Both the position numbers and the translations under genes were made by a program. Below the pieces are notes generated by a model that made no database searches, had not been told where the DNA came from, and was given only the letters and a program-made list of their open reading frames with translations. Below, piece after piece: positions 44,028 to 51,819 of a stretch of 64,000 nt of DNA. Source of the DNA: Mycobacterium sp. Aquia_213. Its GTDB lineage: Bacteria; Actinomycetota; Actinomycetes; Mycobacteriales; Mycobacteriaceae. Each line of letters starts with the position of its first letter. The first letter of the stretch is position 1. The stretch spans positions 2,728,001 to 2,792,000 of the forward strand of contig NZ_CP113116.1 of assembly GCF_026625985.1 (NCBI RefSeq), given 5' to 3'.

Positions 44028-44045
44028 TATGTCAGTACTGACATA
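44028..44045. promoter_or_regulatory. TetR operator 1, perfect palindrome
   Basis: TATGTCAGTACTGACATA is a perfect 18-base palindrome in the divergent promoter of the CrtI-like and TetR genes, 45 bases upstream of the CrtI-like start. A second, partial copy lies 25 bases away, centre to centre. Confidence 0.75.
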
Positions 44046-44055
44046 ATTGGAAGAT

Positions 44056-44067
44056 GTCAGTTCTGAC
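44056..44067. promoter_or_regulatory. TetR operator 2
   Basis: GTCAGTTCTGAC repeats the core of operator 1, with five-base arms GTCAG and CTGAC. It overlaps the expected -35 region of a leaderless TetR promoter whose -10 would be TACGAT at 44081-44086, consistent with autorepression. Confidence 0.68.
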
Positions 44068-44095
44068 GCAAGTGGTGAGATACGATCGGCCTGCC

Positions 44096-44707
44096 ATGAC
44101 TGTGCTAGCCGGTAGGCCGGCCAACCGCCACGAGCTGCGTCGACGATCGACGCACGAGGCGCTGCGCCAAGCCGCGCTAAAGTGCTTCGCCCACAAGGGC
44201 TTTGCGAACGTGACGGTCACGGAGTTGGCGGCCGAGGCCGGTGTCACCGAACGCACCTTCTTCCGGCACTTCCCGACCAAGGAGTCGGTGCTGTTCCAGG
44301 ACTACGAGACGCAGTTGCAATGGCTGGCCGAGGCACTCGCGCAACGACCGGCTTCCGAGTCGCTCTTCGATGCCGTGCTGGCCAGTGTTGCGGCCTTCCC
44401 GCACGACCTCGAAGTGGTCCGGCAGGCCGCGACCGCGCGCACCGAGTTGATCAGCGCCGAGCGCATCGCCGGCCATTTACGGGTGGTGCAATCCTCGTTC
44501 GCCGCGGTGCTGACGGATTTCGTCACCAAACGGAACCCGGACGCGCCCGACATCGAGCTGGGCGCCGAGGTCGCGGGCTCCGCATTGGCCGCGGCTCTCG
44601 TTGTGGCAGTGGAGCATTGGGGCCGCAACGGCTGTACCGACGACCTCGGCGGGCTGGTGGCGGCCAGCCTGGATTTGGTCCGCTCGGGCCTGGCGCCGTT
44701 GGCTTAG
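44096..44707 (+). CDS. TetR-family repressor of the CrtI-like gene
   Basis: A 203-residue TetR protein. The HTH is in the first 60 residues (FANVTVTELAAEAGVTERTF, then FRHFPTKESVLF). The rest is a helical ligand-binding domain. The ATG at 44096 is chosen because an earlier ATG at 44054 lies inside operator 2. TACGAT nine bases upstream makes a leaderless start plausible. Divergent orientation and paired operators indicate control of the CrtI-like gene and itself. It overlaps the next convergent TetR gene by four bases. Confidence 0.87.
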   Translation: MTVLAGRPANRHELRRRSTHEALRQAALKCFAHKGFANVTVTELAAEAGVTERTFFRHFPTKESVLFQDYETQLQWLAEALAQRPASESLFDAVLASVAAFPHDLEVVRQAATARTELISAERIAGHLRVVQSSFAAVLTDFVTKRNPDAPDIELGAEVAGSALAAALVVAVEHWGRNGCTDDLGGLVAASLDLVRSGLAPLA

Positions 44708-45255
44708 TCCGCCGTCGGTGTGCGGGACGCGAGCCGCAGCAGACCCCGGCGCAACTCGTCATCGCGCTGCCGGGCATCGAGTTCGACGAGTGCGATTTCG
44801 GCGACCGCCGCAACGAGCAGCGCCGCGATCGGTTCCGGCGACGACCATCCGAGCGCCTGGAGGTCGGGCATCATCAGGGTGGCCGCACTGTGATTGCGTG
44901 CCGCGACCAAATCGGTCAATCCGGCCTCGGTGCGGGACTGAACGAGCAATGCCTTGGTGGCCGGTTCGGCCAGGCAGCCGTCTAGATAGGCGTTCATCGC
45001 GGCCTCGAGCCGGTCGTGTCCGGGCGGCAGCTCGGCCATGGCGGCCTCGATCGACTCCACGAGCTCGTCGTGAAATCGGATATGCAAGGCCCGCAGGTAC
45101 TCGGCGCGGCTGGGCCAGTGCTGGTAGAAGCTGCCCTTCGCCATGCCGGCCTCGGCGACAATGGCGTTCACCGAGATCCTTGCCAGGTCAGCGGTTCCCA
45201 GCAGGCGCTGCCCCGCGTCCAGCAGCGCATTGCGTCCGGGCTCCGGCGATCTCAC
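44704..45255 (-). CDS. TetR-family regulator cotranscribed with a DUF962 gene
   Basis: A 183-residue TetR protein with HTH ISVNAIVAEAGMAKGSFYQH followed by WPSRAEYLRALH. The start is a GTG at 45255 that overlaps the TGA of the DUF962 gene as GTGA. A longer frame to 45411 would run antiparallel through that gene in another frame and is not needed. The perfect TetR-type palindrome at 45636-45653 upstream of the DUF962 gene is its likely site. The sensed ligand is unknown. Confidence 0.84.
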   Translation of the reverse strand: MRSPEPGRNALLDAGQRLLGTADLARISVNAIVAEAGMAKGSFYQHWPSRAEYLRALHIRFHDELVESIEAAMAELPPGHDRLEAAMNAYLDGCLAEPATKALLVQSRTEAGLTDLVAARNHSAATLMMPDLQALGWSSPEPIAALLVAAVAEIALVELDARQRDDELRRGLLRLASRTPTAD

Positions 45256-45587
45256 CGTAATCCCGCTTTCCGCTGGCTGCGTCGCGCCAGCATTTCGCCG
45301 TATTGCTCGCAGACGTCGATGACCCCGGTGAGTTGATACGTGATCCATCCCTTGTGGGTCGATGGCAGGTTCTTCTCGAATAATCGGTGACCGAGGATTT
45401 GCATGGCCCATCCGCCGATGAACATCGGGGCACCGACCTTTGGCTTGGCGAACATCAGCGGCAGCCCGGCCGCGATGATCGGGATGCCGAAGCGATGGGT
45501 CGTCCTGACCCCCTTCGACGTGTGTTGCGTGCGGTAGTAGGCCATCTTGTCGGCAAACGGCGCTTCGGGAGGCGGGGCTTGACCCAT
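45252..45587 (-). CDS. DUF962/Mpo1-like small membrane protein
   Basis: A 111-residue protein. Family marks are the YRTQHTSKGVRTTHRFGIP segment with conserved His, hydrophobic stretches around 35-50 and 52-65, and ILGHRLFEKNLP. Yeast Mpo1 of this family is an iron-dependent dioxygenase that shortens 2-hydroxy fatty acids by one carbon; whether this protein does so is inference. AAGGAGGG precedes the ATG. It is the first gene of a two-gene operon with TetR. Confidence 0.76.
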   Translation of the reverse strand: MGQAPPPEAPFADKMAYYRTQHTSKGVRTTHRFGIPIIAAGLPLMFAKPKVGAPMFIGGWAMQILGHRLFEKNLPSTHKGWITYQLTGVIDVCEQYGEMLARRSQRKAGLR

Positions 45588-45635
45588 CGCGATTCCCTCC
45601 TTGTCATGACATTCCTATCGGGGTACCGTACGCCA

Positions 45636-45653
45636 TGACCGACCAGTCGGTCA
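45636..45653. promoter_or_regulatory. TetR-type operator between DUF962 and hydrolase genes
   Basis: TGACCGACCAGTCGGTCA has perfect eight-base arms around CA, a classical TetR-family operator shape. It lies 49 bases upstream of the DUF962 gene and 21 bases before the hydrolase ATG. A -10-like TACCGT (45624-45629) precedes it on the plus strand, so the site would cover the transcription start. Confidence 0.72.
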
Positions 45654-45673
45654 ATCGAGTGAGAGGGACTCCC

Positions 45674-46501
45674 ATGCCGACAATCCAAACCCGGGCAGGC
45701 CGGGTTGCCTATGACGAGATTGGCAGCGGGCCAACGGTTGTGCTGCTGCACGCAACGCTGCACGACCGCCGGGACTTCGACCCGATCCGCGAGGCGCTGG
45801 CCCGCCGCTACCGCACCATTGCAGTGGACTGGCCGGGGCACGGAGACTCGGATCCCGTGGGCTCGGCCGCTGAGCCCAGTGCCCCACTGTTCGCCGATGT
45901 ACTCGAGGATGTCGTCGACGGCTTGGGTCTGACGCGGGCTGTGCTGATTGGAAATTCGGTCGGCGGGTTTGCCGCCGCGCGGTTGGCGATTACCCGGCCC
46001 GATCGTGTTGCGGGACTCGTCCTGGTCAACACCGGCGGCTTCGTGCCGTTGGGCCCGACGACGCGTGCCTTCTGCCGGGTCATCGGCTCGCCGGCGTTTG
46101 TCCGGCTCGGTGCGTCGGCATTCATCCGGGGCTACATGAAGGCCAAGAACGACAGCGATCGGAAGATCGCCGAGCGCGCGATCGCGGCGGCGAAAACGTC
46201 CGAAGGGATTCGGACGTTGACCGGGCTCTGGCGAAGCTTCGCGACGCCCGCACACGATTTACGAAGCCGCGCAGCGGAACTGACCGTCCCCACGCTCATC
46301 GTATGGGGCCGCAAGGACATCGCGATACCGCTGCGCGCCGGACGCGCCACGCATGACGCCATCGCGGGTTCGCGCCTCGAGATCCTGGACACCGGGCACG
46401 TGGTCTTTTCATCGGACCCGGCGGGCTTCTTGGCGGTCGCCGAGCCGTTTCTGGAATCGGTCGGTAGTAGCGAGATGGGTGCGCCTCGAAAGCCCTTATA
46501 G
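45674..46501 (+). CDS. Alpha/beta-hydrolase
   Basis: A 275-residue alpha/beta-hydrolase. The nucleophile elbow is GNSVGGF (Ser), the acid is in WGRKDIAIPL (Asp), and the His is in DTGHVVF. VDWPGHGDSD follows the oxyanion segment LLHATLHDR. The start MPTIQTRAG at 45674 is preferred over the ATG at 45635, which would put the TetR operator inside the coding region. It probably belongs to the TetR/DUF962 regulon. The substrate could be an ester or lactone. Confidence 0.83.
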   Translation: MPTIQTRAGRVAYDEIGSGPTVVLLHATLHDRRDFDPIREALARRYRTIAVDWPGHGDSDPVGSAAEPSAPLFADVLEDVVDGLGLTRAVLIGNSVGGFAAARLAITRPDRVAGLVLVNTGGFVPLGPTTRAFCRVIGSPAFVRLGASAFIRGYMKAKNDSDRKIAERAIAAAKTSEGIRTLTGLWRSFATPAHDLRSRAAELTVPTLIVWGRKDIAIPLRAGRATHDAIAGSRLEILDTGHVVFSSDPAGFLAVAEPFLESVGSSEMGAPRKPL

Positions 46502-46553
46502 CACAAGTGATGTCAGTTGCGGTACTCGGCGGCCTCGACGAAGCGGCGCACGC

Positions 46554-49526
46554 CTACACTGGCTCTGGGACCGGCAACTCGGACCCTGCCAAGTCGCTGC
46601 CAAGGCGAGCGGACGCCGGATCAGGACTCCTCAAGACGGCCATCGCGGCTGAGCTGCCCAACTGGATACCGGTAGCGACCGCGTCGAAGTTATCGAAGTA
46701 CTTGGACGATGCGGCGACGACCAGATTGTGACCGATGTTGTTCTGGTAGGCGATGTACAGCGTGTCGTTCAAAACCTTCATCGTGATGCAGTTCCCCACA
46801 ATCTGCTGGGGAAATTGCCTCACGGCGAAACTGCTGCCGTCGTTTGAGGAGGCGATGAACAGACTCTGATCGGGTTTCTGTCCGGCGACGTAGAGCTTGC
46901 CATTGAAAGCGGCCATCGCGACGCAGCTCCCCAACTGGATGGAGGCAATTTGGGCGGCGCCCCAAATGTCGCCGTCGCTGGAGGTGGCGACGTGCATGGT
47001 CTGACTGGCGTCGTCGGCCTTGTAGGCCAGGAACAGCGTGTTACGCAAGACGGCCATCGCGGCACAGCTGCCCAACTTGATGTAACCAACCGTGGTGGTT
47101 TTCTCGGCAGTGTGGACCTTCAAATTGTGAGTGGCGTTGTCCTGGTAGGCGACGTAAAGCGTGCCATTGAGAACGGCCATCGCGATGCTATTCCCCACGA
47201 GCTCCTGAGGAAATTCATCCGTATCGAAGGCTCTGCCGTCAATTGCTGAGTGCAAGACCAGCATACGCGGATGGTTCGGATCGGTGACGTTCGGAGTGGC
47301 CACGTAGACCTTGCCATTGAATTGTTCGGTCGCGACGCAGCTCCCCAACTGCTCGTCGATGGTGGTGATACCCGACCAGTGGGTGCCGTTGTTGGACGAG
47401 GCGATCTGCATATTCTGACTGCTGTCGGTGGCCTTCCAGGCCAAGTAAAGCGCGTTATTGAAGACGGTCATCGCGGCACAGTTGCCCAACGGGACCGCGG
47501 GAGATGGGGTGGTGAAGACGTACTCCTCTCTGGGGGTGAGCACGACGAGTGTTCGACTGGAGCTGTCCTGGTAGGCGATGTGCAGCGTGCTATTCAAAAC
47601 GGCCATCGCAATGCTGCTCCCCGGACTCTGCCCGGCTAATCCCTGGTGGGCGAAGCTGCGGCCGTCGCTTGACGAGGCAAAGATCAGAGCTGGCGGCAAG
47701 CCTGCAACCGGGCGGCCTTGAGCTGCGATGTAGAGCTTGCCGTTGAAAACGGCCATTGCGACGCAGCTCCCCAAACGGATATCCGTTTGGGATGGTGGCG
47801 ACCAGCTGATGCCGTCGGCGCTCGTGGTGACGCACATGGTGCCGTCGCTGGCCGGGTAGACGACGTACAGCGTGCCGTTCAAAGCGGCCATCGCGACGCA
47901 GCTTCCCAGCGGTATTCCCGAAACGGTGCCGGTGGTCCATACGTTACCGTCGCTCGACTGGGCGTACCTCATACCACCCTGGGGCGTTGGGGTGACGAGG
48001 TTGAGCTGGTTATTGCGGACAGCCATTGCGACACAGCCGCCCAACGGGACGGATGGAGAAGGGGTCGTGGGTGTGCGGAAGTTGACGCCATCAAGAGTGG
48101 ACGAGACGCGCAGCGACCCGTCGGGCGCCCGGAAGGCCAGGCACAGAAGGTGATTGAGCTCTGCGCTCGCGATGATGGCACCGACCTGGATCGGGGGCGC
48201 CACGACGAAATTGTGAAATGTGTAGCCACCGGAGTGTGCGATGCACAGGTTGTTAGTGCCGTCGTTTGCTGGGAAGGCGAGTCTGAGTTGCGTTAGGCAG
48301 CCGCGCGCATCGACGAGTCCATGTCCGTATTTCGGGTTGGGAACTGGGTCGCTGGGTTGGTCGCGCAGCGGCTTCGCGACGTCCTTGAGCCGCTGTTTGA
48401 TCTGGGGAGCGGTCATCGACGGGTATGCGGTCCGAATGAGGCCGACAACGCCGCTTACGTACGGTGCTGCTAGCGAGGTGCCGCTACCCTCTTGTAGCCC
48501 ACCGCCGTTCATAGTCGACTCGATACTGATGCCTGGGGCGACAAGGGTCAGCCAGTCGCCGTAGTTCGAGAACGAACAGCGGCGGTCGTTTTGGTCAGTC
48601 GCGCCTATGCAAACCACGTGGGCCATGGTGGCCGCATACATGCCCGGATACGGAGTGAAGGGGGCTGTCTGCCCGTCTGGAATGTTGCCGCTTGCAGTGA
48701 CGATCAACGCGCCCGAGGTGCCGGCGGCGGCGATGACCCTCCTCAGGTTGACGTCGTCAGCGGTAGCTATAAAGGAGCAGTTGACGATCGCGGCGGGACC
48801 CGGAGGTGTCACGGCCCATTCGATCCCCTGTGCGACCGTAGCCGCATCCCCGTCTCCCACACCGGGCAGTGCTTTGACCGGCAGTAGTCCGCAGGTCCAG
48901 TTCACACCCGCGATCCCCGTGCGGTTGTTGCCAATCGCGCCGATGATCCCGGCGATCTTGGTGCCGTGGCCCTCGACAGCATCGTCGTCCTGGGGCGGAT
49001 GACCGGGGTTGAGGATGTTCCACCCCGTCAGTAGCTGACCTGATAGCTCGGGATGGTTAAAGTCGCAGCCTGTATCGACGACCGCGATCACCACTCGCCT
49101 GTCGCCTGTCGTGACGTCCCAGGCCCCCGGACAGTTAATCTGCGGAGGTCCCCACAGGTCCTGGAAATTGGGGTCGTTGGGTATTGCGTTGACGGTGACG
49201 CGCGCGTGCGGTGATGACTCAACGACAGAAGGCAGCTTGTTGAGCACGGCGAGGACCACCTCTACCGTGTTTAGCTCCTCGAACCGGATGACCGCGATAC
49301 CGGCGAGCTCCGGGAGCGCCTTCGCCTCAAATACGCGAAATAACGCTCGAGCACCGAACTGCTCCAACGCATCATCGAGTTCTTCGATTCCGATGCGGCT
49401 GGGAGGTGGCTCATCGGATCCCAGCGCCCTGGCGCGGTAGACAGGCAGTTGGCGCACGAATTCAGAGGCCTGCAGGTGAACAACAACCTCACCCGGGACG
49501 TAAGAGTTAGCGTCAAGATCGGCCAT
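46554..49526 (-). CDS. Subtilisin (S8) protease with nested-repeat beta-propeller
   Basis: A 990-residue protein. Residues 1-115 look like a subtilase prodomain (VPGEVVVHLQ). Residues about 120-410 are a peptidase S8 domain with the full triad Asp151 (VVDTGCD), His187 (GHGTKIAG) and Ser351 (GTSLAAPYVSG), plus Asn281 (ASGN). From 445 to 966 there are about 12 copies of a 40-50-residue unit built on LGSCVAMAVLNGTLYVAYQ, likely propeller blades. No signal peptide, lipobox or membrane anchor is seen. AAGGAGGT precedes the ATG. The G+C content looks lower than in its neighbours, which suggests acquisition by transfer. Confidence 0.87.
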   Translation of the reverse strand: MADLDANSYVPGEVVVHLQASEFVRQLPVYRARALGSDEPPPSRIGIEELDDALEQFGARALFRVFEAKALPELAGIAVIRFEELNTVEVVLAVLNKLPSVVESSPHARVTVNAIPNDPNFQDLWGPPQINCPGAWDVTTGDRRVVIAVVDTGCDFNHPELSGQLLTGWNILNPGHPPQDDDAVEGHGTKIAGIIGAIGNNRTGIAGVNWTCGLLPVKALPGVGDGDAATVAQGIEWAVTPPGPAAIVNCSFIATADDVNLRRVIAAAGTSGALIVTASGNIPDGQTAPFTPYPGMYAATMAHVVCIGATDQNDRRCSFSNYGDWLTLVAPGISIESTMNGGGLQEGSGTSLAAPYVSGVVGLIRTAYPSMTAPQIKQRLKDVAKPLRDQPSDPVPNPKYGHGLVDARGCLTQLRLAFPANDGTNNLCIAHSGGYTFHNFVVAPPIQVGAIIASAELNHLLCLAFRAPDGSLRVSSTLDGVNFRTPTTPSPSVPLGGCVAMAVRNNQLNLVTPTPQGGMRYAQSSDGNVWTTGTVSGIPLGSCVAMAALNGTLYVVYPASDGTMCVTTSADGISWSPPSQTDIRLGSCVAMAVFNGKLYIAAQGRPVAGLPPALIFASSSDGRSFAHQGLAGQSPGSSIAMAVLNSTLHIAYQDSSSRTLVVLTPREEYVFTTPSPAVPLGNCAAMTVFNNALYLAWKATDSSQNMQIASSNNGTHWSGITTIDEQLGSCVATEQFNGKVYVATPNVTDPNHPRMLVLHSAIDGRAFDTDEFPQELVGNSIAMAVLNGTLYVAYQDNATHNLKVHTAEKTTTVGYIKLGSCAAMAVLRNTLFLAYKADDASQTMHVATSSDGDIWGAAQIASIQLGSCVAMAAFNGKLYVAGQKPDQSLFIASSNDGSSFAVRQFPQQIVGNCITMKVLNDTLYIAYQNNIGHNLVVAASSKYFDNFDAVATGIQLGSSAAMAVLRSPDPASARLGSDLAGSELPVPEPV
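46629..48191 (-). repeat. Twelve-unit repeat region of the S8 protease, with triplet period
   Basis: About 12 in-frame units, each starting near (I/V)xLGSCVAMAV. Units 5, 8 and 11 share GSSIAMAVLN or GN(S/C)I plus AYQD/AYQN. Units 4, 7 and 10 share FNGK(L/V)Y(I/V)A. Units 6 and 9 share C-AAM and A-K-A-D. The pattern thus repeats every three units (about 140 residues), and the twelfth unit stops after about 13 residues. Confidence 0.75.
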
Positions 49527-49634
49527 GGCGCGACCTCCTTAGATAGTCAGTCGCATTGGGGGCCTCAAAAGTAAGCGAATGACGGTGTCCTGCACCCCAT
49601 ACGTTGGGCAACGACGGCTTGAACCTAAGACGAA

Positions 49635-49656
49635 CAATGTGACCGTCGTCACATTG
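49635..49656. promoter_or_regulatory. CRP-like binding site
   Basis: A palindrome with nine-base arms CAATGTGAC and GTCACATTG around CGTC. Its core TGTGA-N6-TCACA is a perfect match to the CRP consensus, and mycobacterial Crp recognises a closely related site. It lies 109 bases upstream of the S8 protease and 92 bases before the tautomerase start. Confidence 0.65.
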
Positions 49657-49748
49657 AGTCGCTGCGTACGACTGGCATGTCGCAGCCGCATCTTCCGGCC
49701 TAACGTCGTGTCCGGGCGGGCACCGCCCCGCTGACCAGAGGAGAGAAA

Positions 49749-50141
49749 ATGCCGCTGCTGTACTTCGACCTGATCGAGGGTCGCACGCCGTCGGAGCTCC
49801 AGGCGTTGCTGGACGCCGCGCATGACGCCGTCCTTGGCGCGTTTGCGGTGCCGCCGGGCGACCGCTATCAGGTGGTGCGCACCCATCCCGCGCACGAAAT
49901 CGTGGCGTGGGACACCGGTCTCGGCATCGAGCGCTCGGCACGGCTCGTGGTGGTGCACGTGGTGAGCAGGCCGCGCACCCGGGCCATGAAAGAACGGTTC
50001 TACGAGCTGCTGGCATCGAATCTTTCCGACCTGTGCGGGGTCGACCCGACCGATCTCATCGTGTCGATCACCGAAAACGGTGACGAGGATTGGTCTTTCG
50101 GTCATGGGCGGGCGCAGTTCCTGACCGGAGAACTGCAATGA
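49749..50141 (+). CDS. Tautomerase-family protein
   Basis: A 130-residue tautomerase-superfamily protein with the N-terminal Pro after Met (MPLLYFDLIEGRTPSELQAL). Pro2 becomes the catalytic N-terminal base once Met is removed. DLIVSITENGDEDWSFG at the end is typical of the Tautomerase_2 group. GAGGAGAG precedes the ATG. The stop overlaps the start of the nitronate monooxygenase gene as ATGA, so the two are translated together. The CRP-like site lies upstream. Confidence 0.83.
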   Translation: MPLLYFDLIEGRTPSELQALLDAAHDAVLGAFAVPPGDRYQVVRTHPAHEIVAWDTGLGIERSARLVVVHVVSRPRTRAMKERFYELLASNLSDLCGVDPTDLIVSITENGDEDWSFGHGRAQFLTGELQ

Positions 50142-51094
50142 ACACTCGGCTCACCGAATTGTTCGGCATCGAACACCCGATCCTGCTCGCGCCGATGGCG
50201 ATGGCCTCCGGCGGCCGGCTGGCGGCGGCGGTGACCGCGGCCGGCGGGCTTGGCTTGATCGGTGGCGGGTACGGCGACGGCGACTGGCTCCGGCGCGAAT
50301 TCGATTTGGCTGAGGGGGCAAGGGTCGGATGCGGATTCATCACCTGGAGCCTGGCGCAAAGCCCCGAACTACTCGATCAGGCTCTCGAATGGCAACCAGC
50401 CGCAATCATGTTGTCGTTCGGTGATCTTCGGCCATTCGCCGAGCGCGTGCGCACGGCGGGCGTCGCACTGATCGCCCAGGTGCAGAACCTCGAGCACGCA
50501 TGCCAGGCCTTGGACACCGGCGTGGACATCGTCGTCGCGCAGGGCGGTGAGGCCGGGGGTCACGGCATGACCGCCCGGTCCACCTTCACACTGGTGCCCG
50601 ACGTCGTCGACCTCGTCGCCGCGCGCTCCCCCGAAACGCTGGTCGTGGCCGCCGGCGGTGTCGCGGACGGCCGCGGACTTGCGGCGGGGTTGGCACTTGG
50701 CGCCGACGGCGCGCTGGTCGGCACCCGGTTGTGGGCCAGCACCGAGGCATTGGTGTCACCGCGAGCGCAGGAGCGCGCCATCGCGGCCAGCGGCGACGAT
50801 ACCTTCCGCACCCGCGTGTACGATGTTGTGCGACAGCTTGATTGGCCCGCCGACTACAACGCCAGAGCGCTGGGCAACCGATTCCTCGACACCTGGCATG
50901 GGAACGAGGACCAACTGTCGGAGGCCCTGCCCGAAGCAGTCGAGACCTTCGAGAAGGCCGTGGCCGCAGAGGATTTCGATGCAGCCGCCATCCTGGTCGG
51001 CGAGGCGATCGGACTCGTCCACGATGTTCGACCGGCTGCCGACATCGTGCGCGACATGGCGGGTGATGCCGCGCGAATCCTCGGCCGGGCGTGA
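50138..51094 (+). CDS. Nitronate monooxygenase (2-nitropropane dioxygenase-like)
   Basis: A 318-residue FMN-dependent TIM-barrel protein. HPILLAPMAMASGGRLAAAV, AGGLGLIGGG, VAQGGEAGGHG (flavin and catalytic His region) and AAGGVADGRGLAAGLALGADG are class I nitronate monooxygenase motifs. It oxidises alkyl nitronates such as propionate-3-nitronate, or a related enolate. Operon with the tautomerase; the pair might process a nitro or enol compound. It converges with the gene at 51098. Confidence 0.85.
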   Translation: MNTRLTELFGIEHPILLAPMAMASGGRLAAAVTAAGGLGLIGGGYGDGDWLRREFDLAEGARVGCGFITWSLAQSPELLDQALEWQPAAIMLSFGDLRPFAERVRTAGVALIAQVQNLEHACQALDTGVDIVVAQGGEAGGHGMTARSTFTLVPDVVDLVAARSPETLVVAAGGVADGRGLAAGLALGADGALVGTRLWASTEALVSPRAQERAIAASGDDTFRTRVYDVVRQLDWPADYNARALGNRFLDTWHGNEDQLSEALPEAVETFEKAVAAEDFDAAAILVGEAIGLVHDVRPAADIVRDMAGDAARILGRA

Positions 51095-51097
51095 CGG

Positions 51098-51811
51098 TCA
51101 GTACAGGGGCGACCAGTCCGACGTGCGCAGCAACCGGCTCTCCCACTGATCGCGGTATTTGAGCGCTTCGAACATGTAGCTGCCCGGCGCCCGGTACTCG
51201 GGCGGCACCTCTTTGGTCAGCAGATGCACGAGTGCCGCGTAGTTGTTGGAGTCGTCAATCTTCTGCCACAGCATGGCTTCTCGTCGTTGATAGCTTCCGT
51301 GGGCGACTTGGAAACAGGCCTGGATGTCCAGTATCCGCATGCGTGCGGGCGCCGTAGAAAGCGGCCGATAGTAGATGTCGTGCCACGAGCGGATGTAGTC
51401 GTCGAGCGGCGAGGAGGGCCAGCCGGTGTCTTCCATGAAGAGGCTCAGGGGGTGTTTTCCAGCGTTGGTGGGCACAGCCGCCAGGTCGACCGACTGCAGC
51501 GGGGACCACGCCACCGGCAGCAGCAGCTTGCCCGTCACCTCGTGGCGCAGGTTGTCCAGTTCACGCATCCACGGTCGCAGGTCGCCCCGCTGGGTGCGCC
51601 GCGCCAGATTTTCCCAGGACGCGCCATCGGCGATACCCGTGATCGTGACCACGGTGTAGGAGGGCCCGGTGCCGTGTGCGTGGTTGGTGTACCAGAGCAG
51701 CCGGGCGTTGTCTTCGTTGGCCAGCGTGGGCATCCAGCCCTCGCGGTAGGCAGCCTCGAAGTCGTCTTGCCGGGTGCCCACCACCTTGTGGGTCTCGTGC
51801 AGAAACAGCAC
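51098..51811 (-). CDS. Unknown protein, paralog A of a pair
   Basis: A 237-residue cytosolic protein, GTG start after TAGGAGT. I do not recognise the family with certainty; a ferredoxin-like EthD/NIPSNAP fold is plausible from the VLFLHETHKV-type opening and two internal halves. It is clearly paralogous to the protein at 53276: shared DDFEAA, GWMP, LLWY, GPxYTVVT, EYRAPG and an identical ending SRLLRTSxWSPLY. It is the third gene of an operon with an acyl-CoA synthetase, so a role in the same lipid or aromatic pathway is likely. Confidence 0.68.
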   Translation of the reverse strand: MLFLHETHKVVGTRQDDFEAAYREGWMPTLANEDNARLLWYTNHAHGTGPSYTVVTITGIADGASWENLARRTQRGDLRPWMRELDNLRHEVTGKLLLPVAWSPLQSVDLAAVPTNAGKHPLSLFMEDTGWPSSPLDDYIRSWHDIYYRPLSTAPARMRILDIQACFQVAHGSYQRREAMLWQKIDDSNNYAALVHLLTKEVPPEYRAPGSYMFEALKYRDQWESRLLRTSDWSPLY

Positions 51812-51819
51812 TTGGACTC

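Noticed and set aside
45256..45411. Longer N-terminus for the TetR protein ending at 44704
   Set aside because: It would overlap the DUF962 gene by over 150 bases; the GTG at 45255 gives a standard HTH start and a GTGA overlap.
46629..48191. Regularly spaced similar DNA segments, first considered as a tandem repeat or CRISPR-like array
   Set aside because: The similarity is in frame, imperfect and explained by protein repeats of the S8 protease; there are no identical short repeats with unique spacers.
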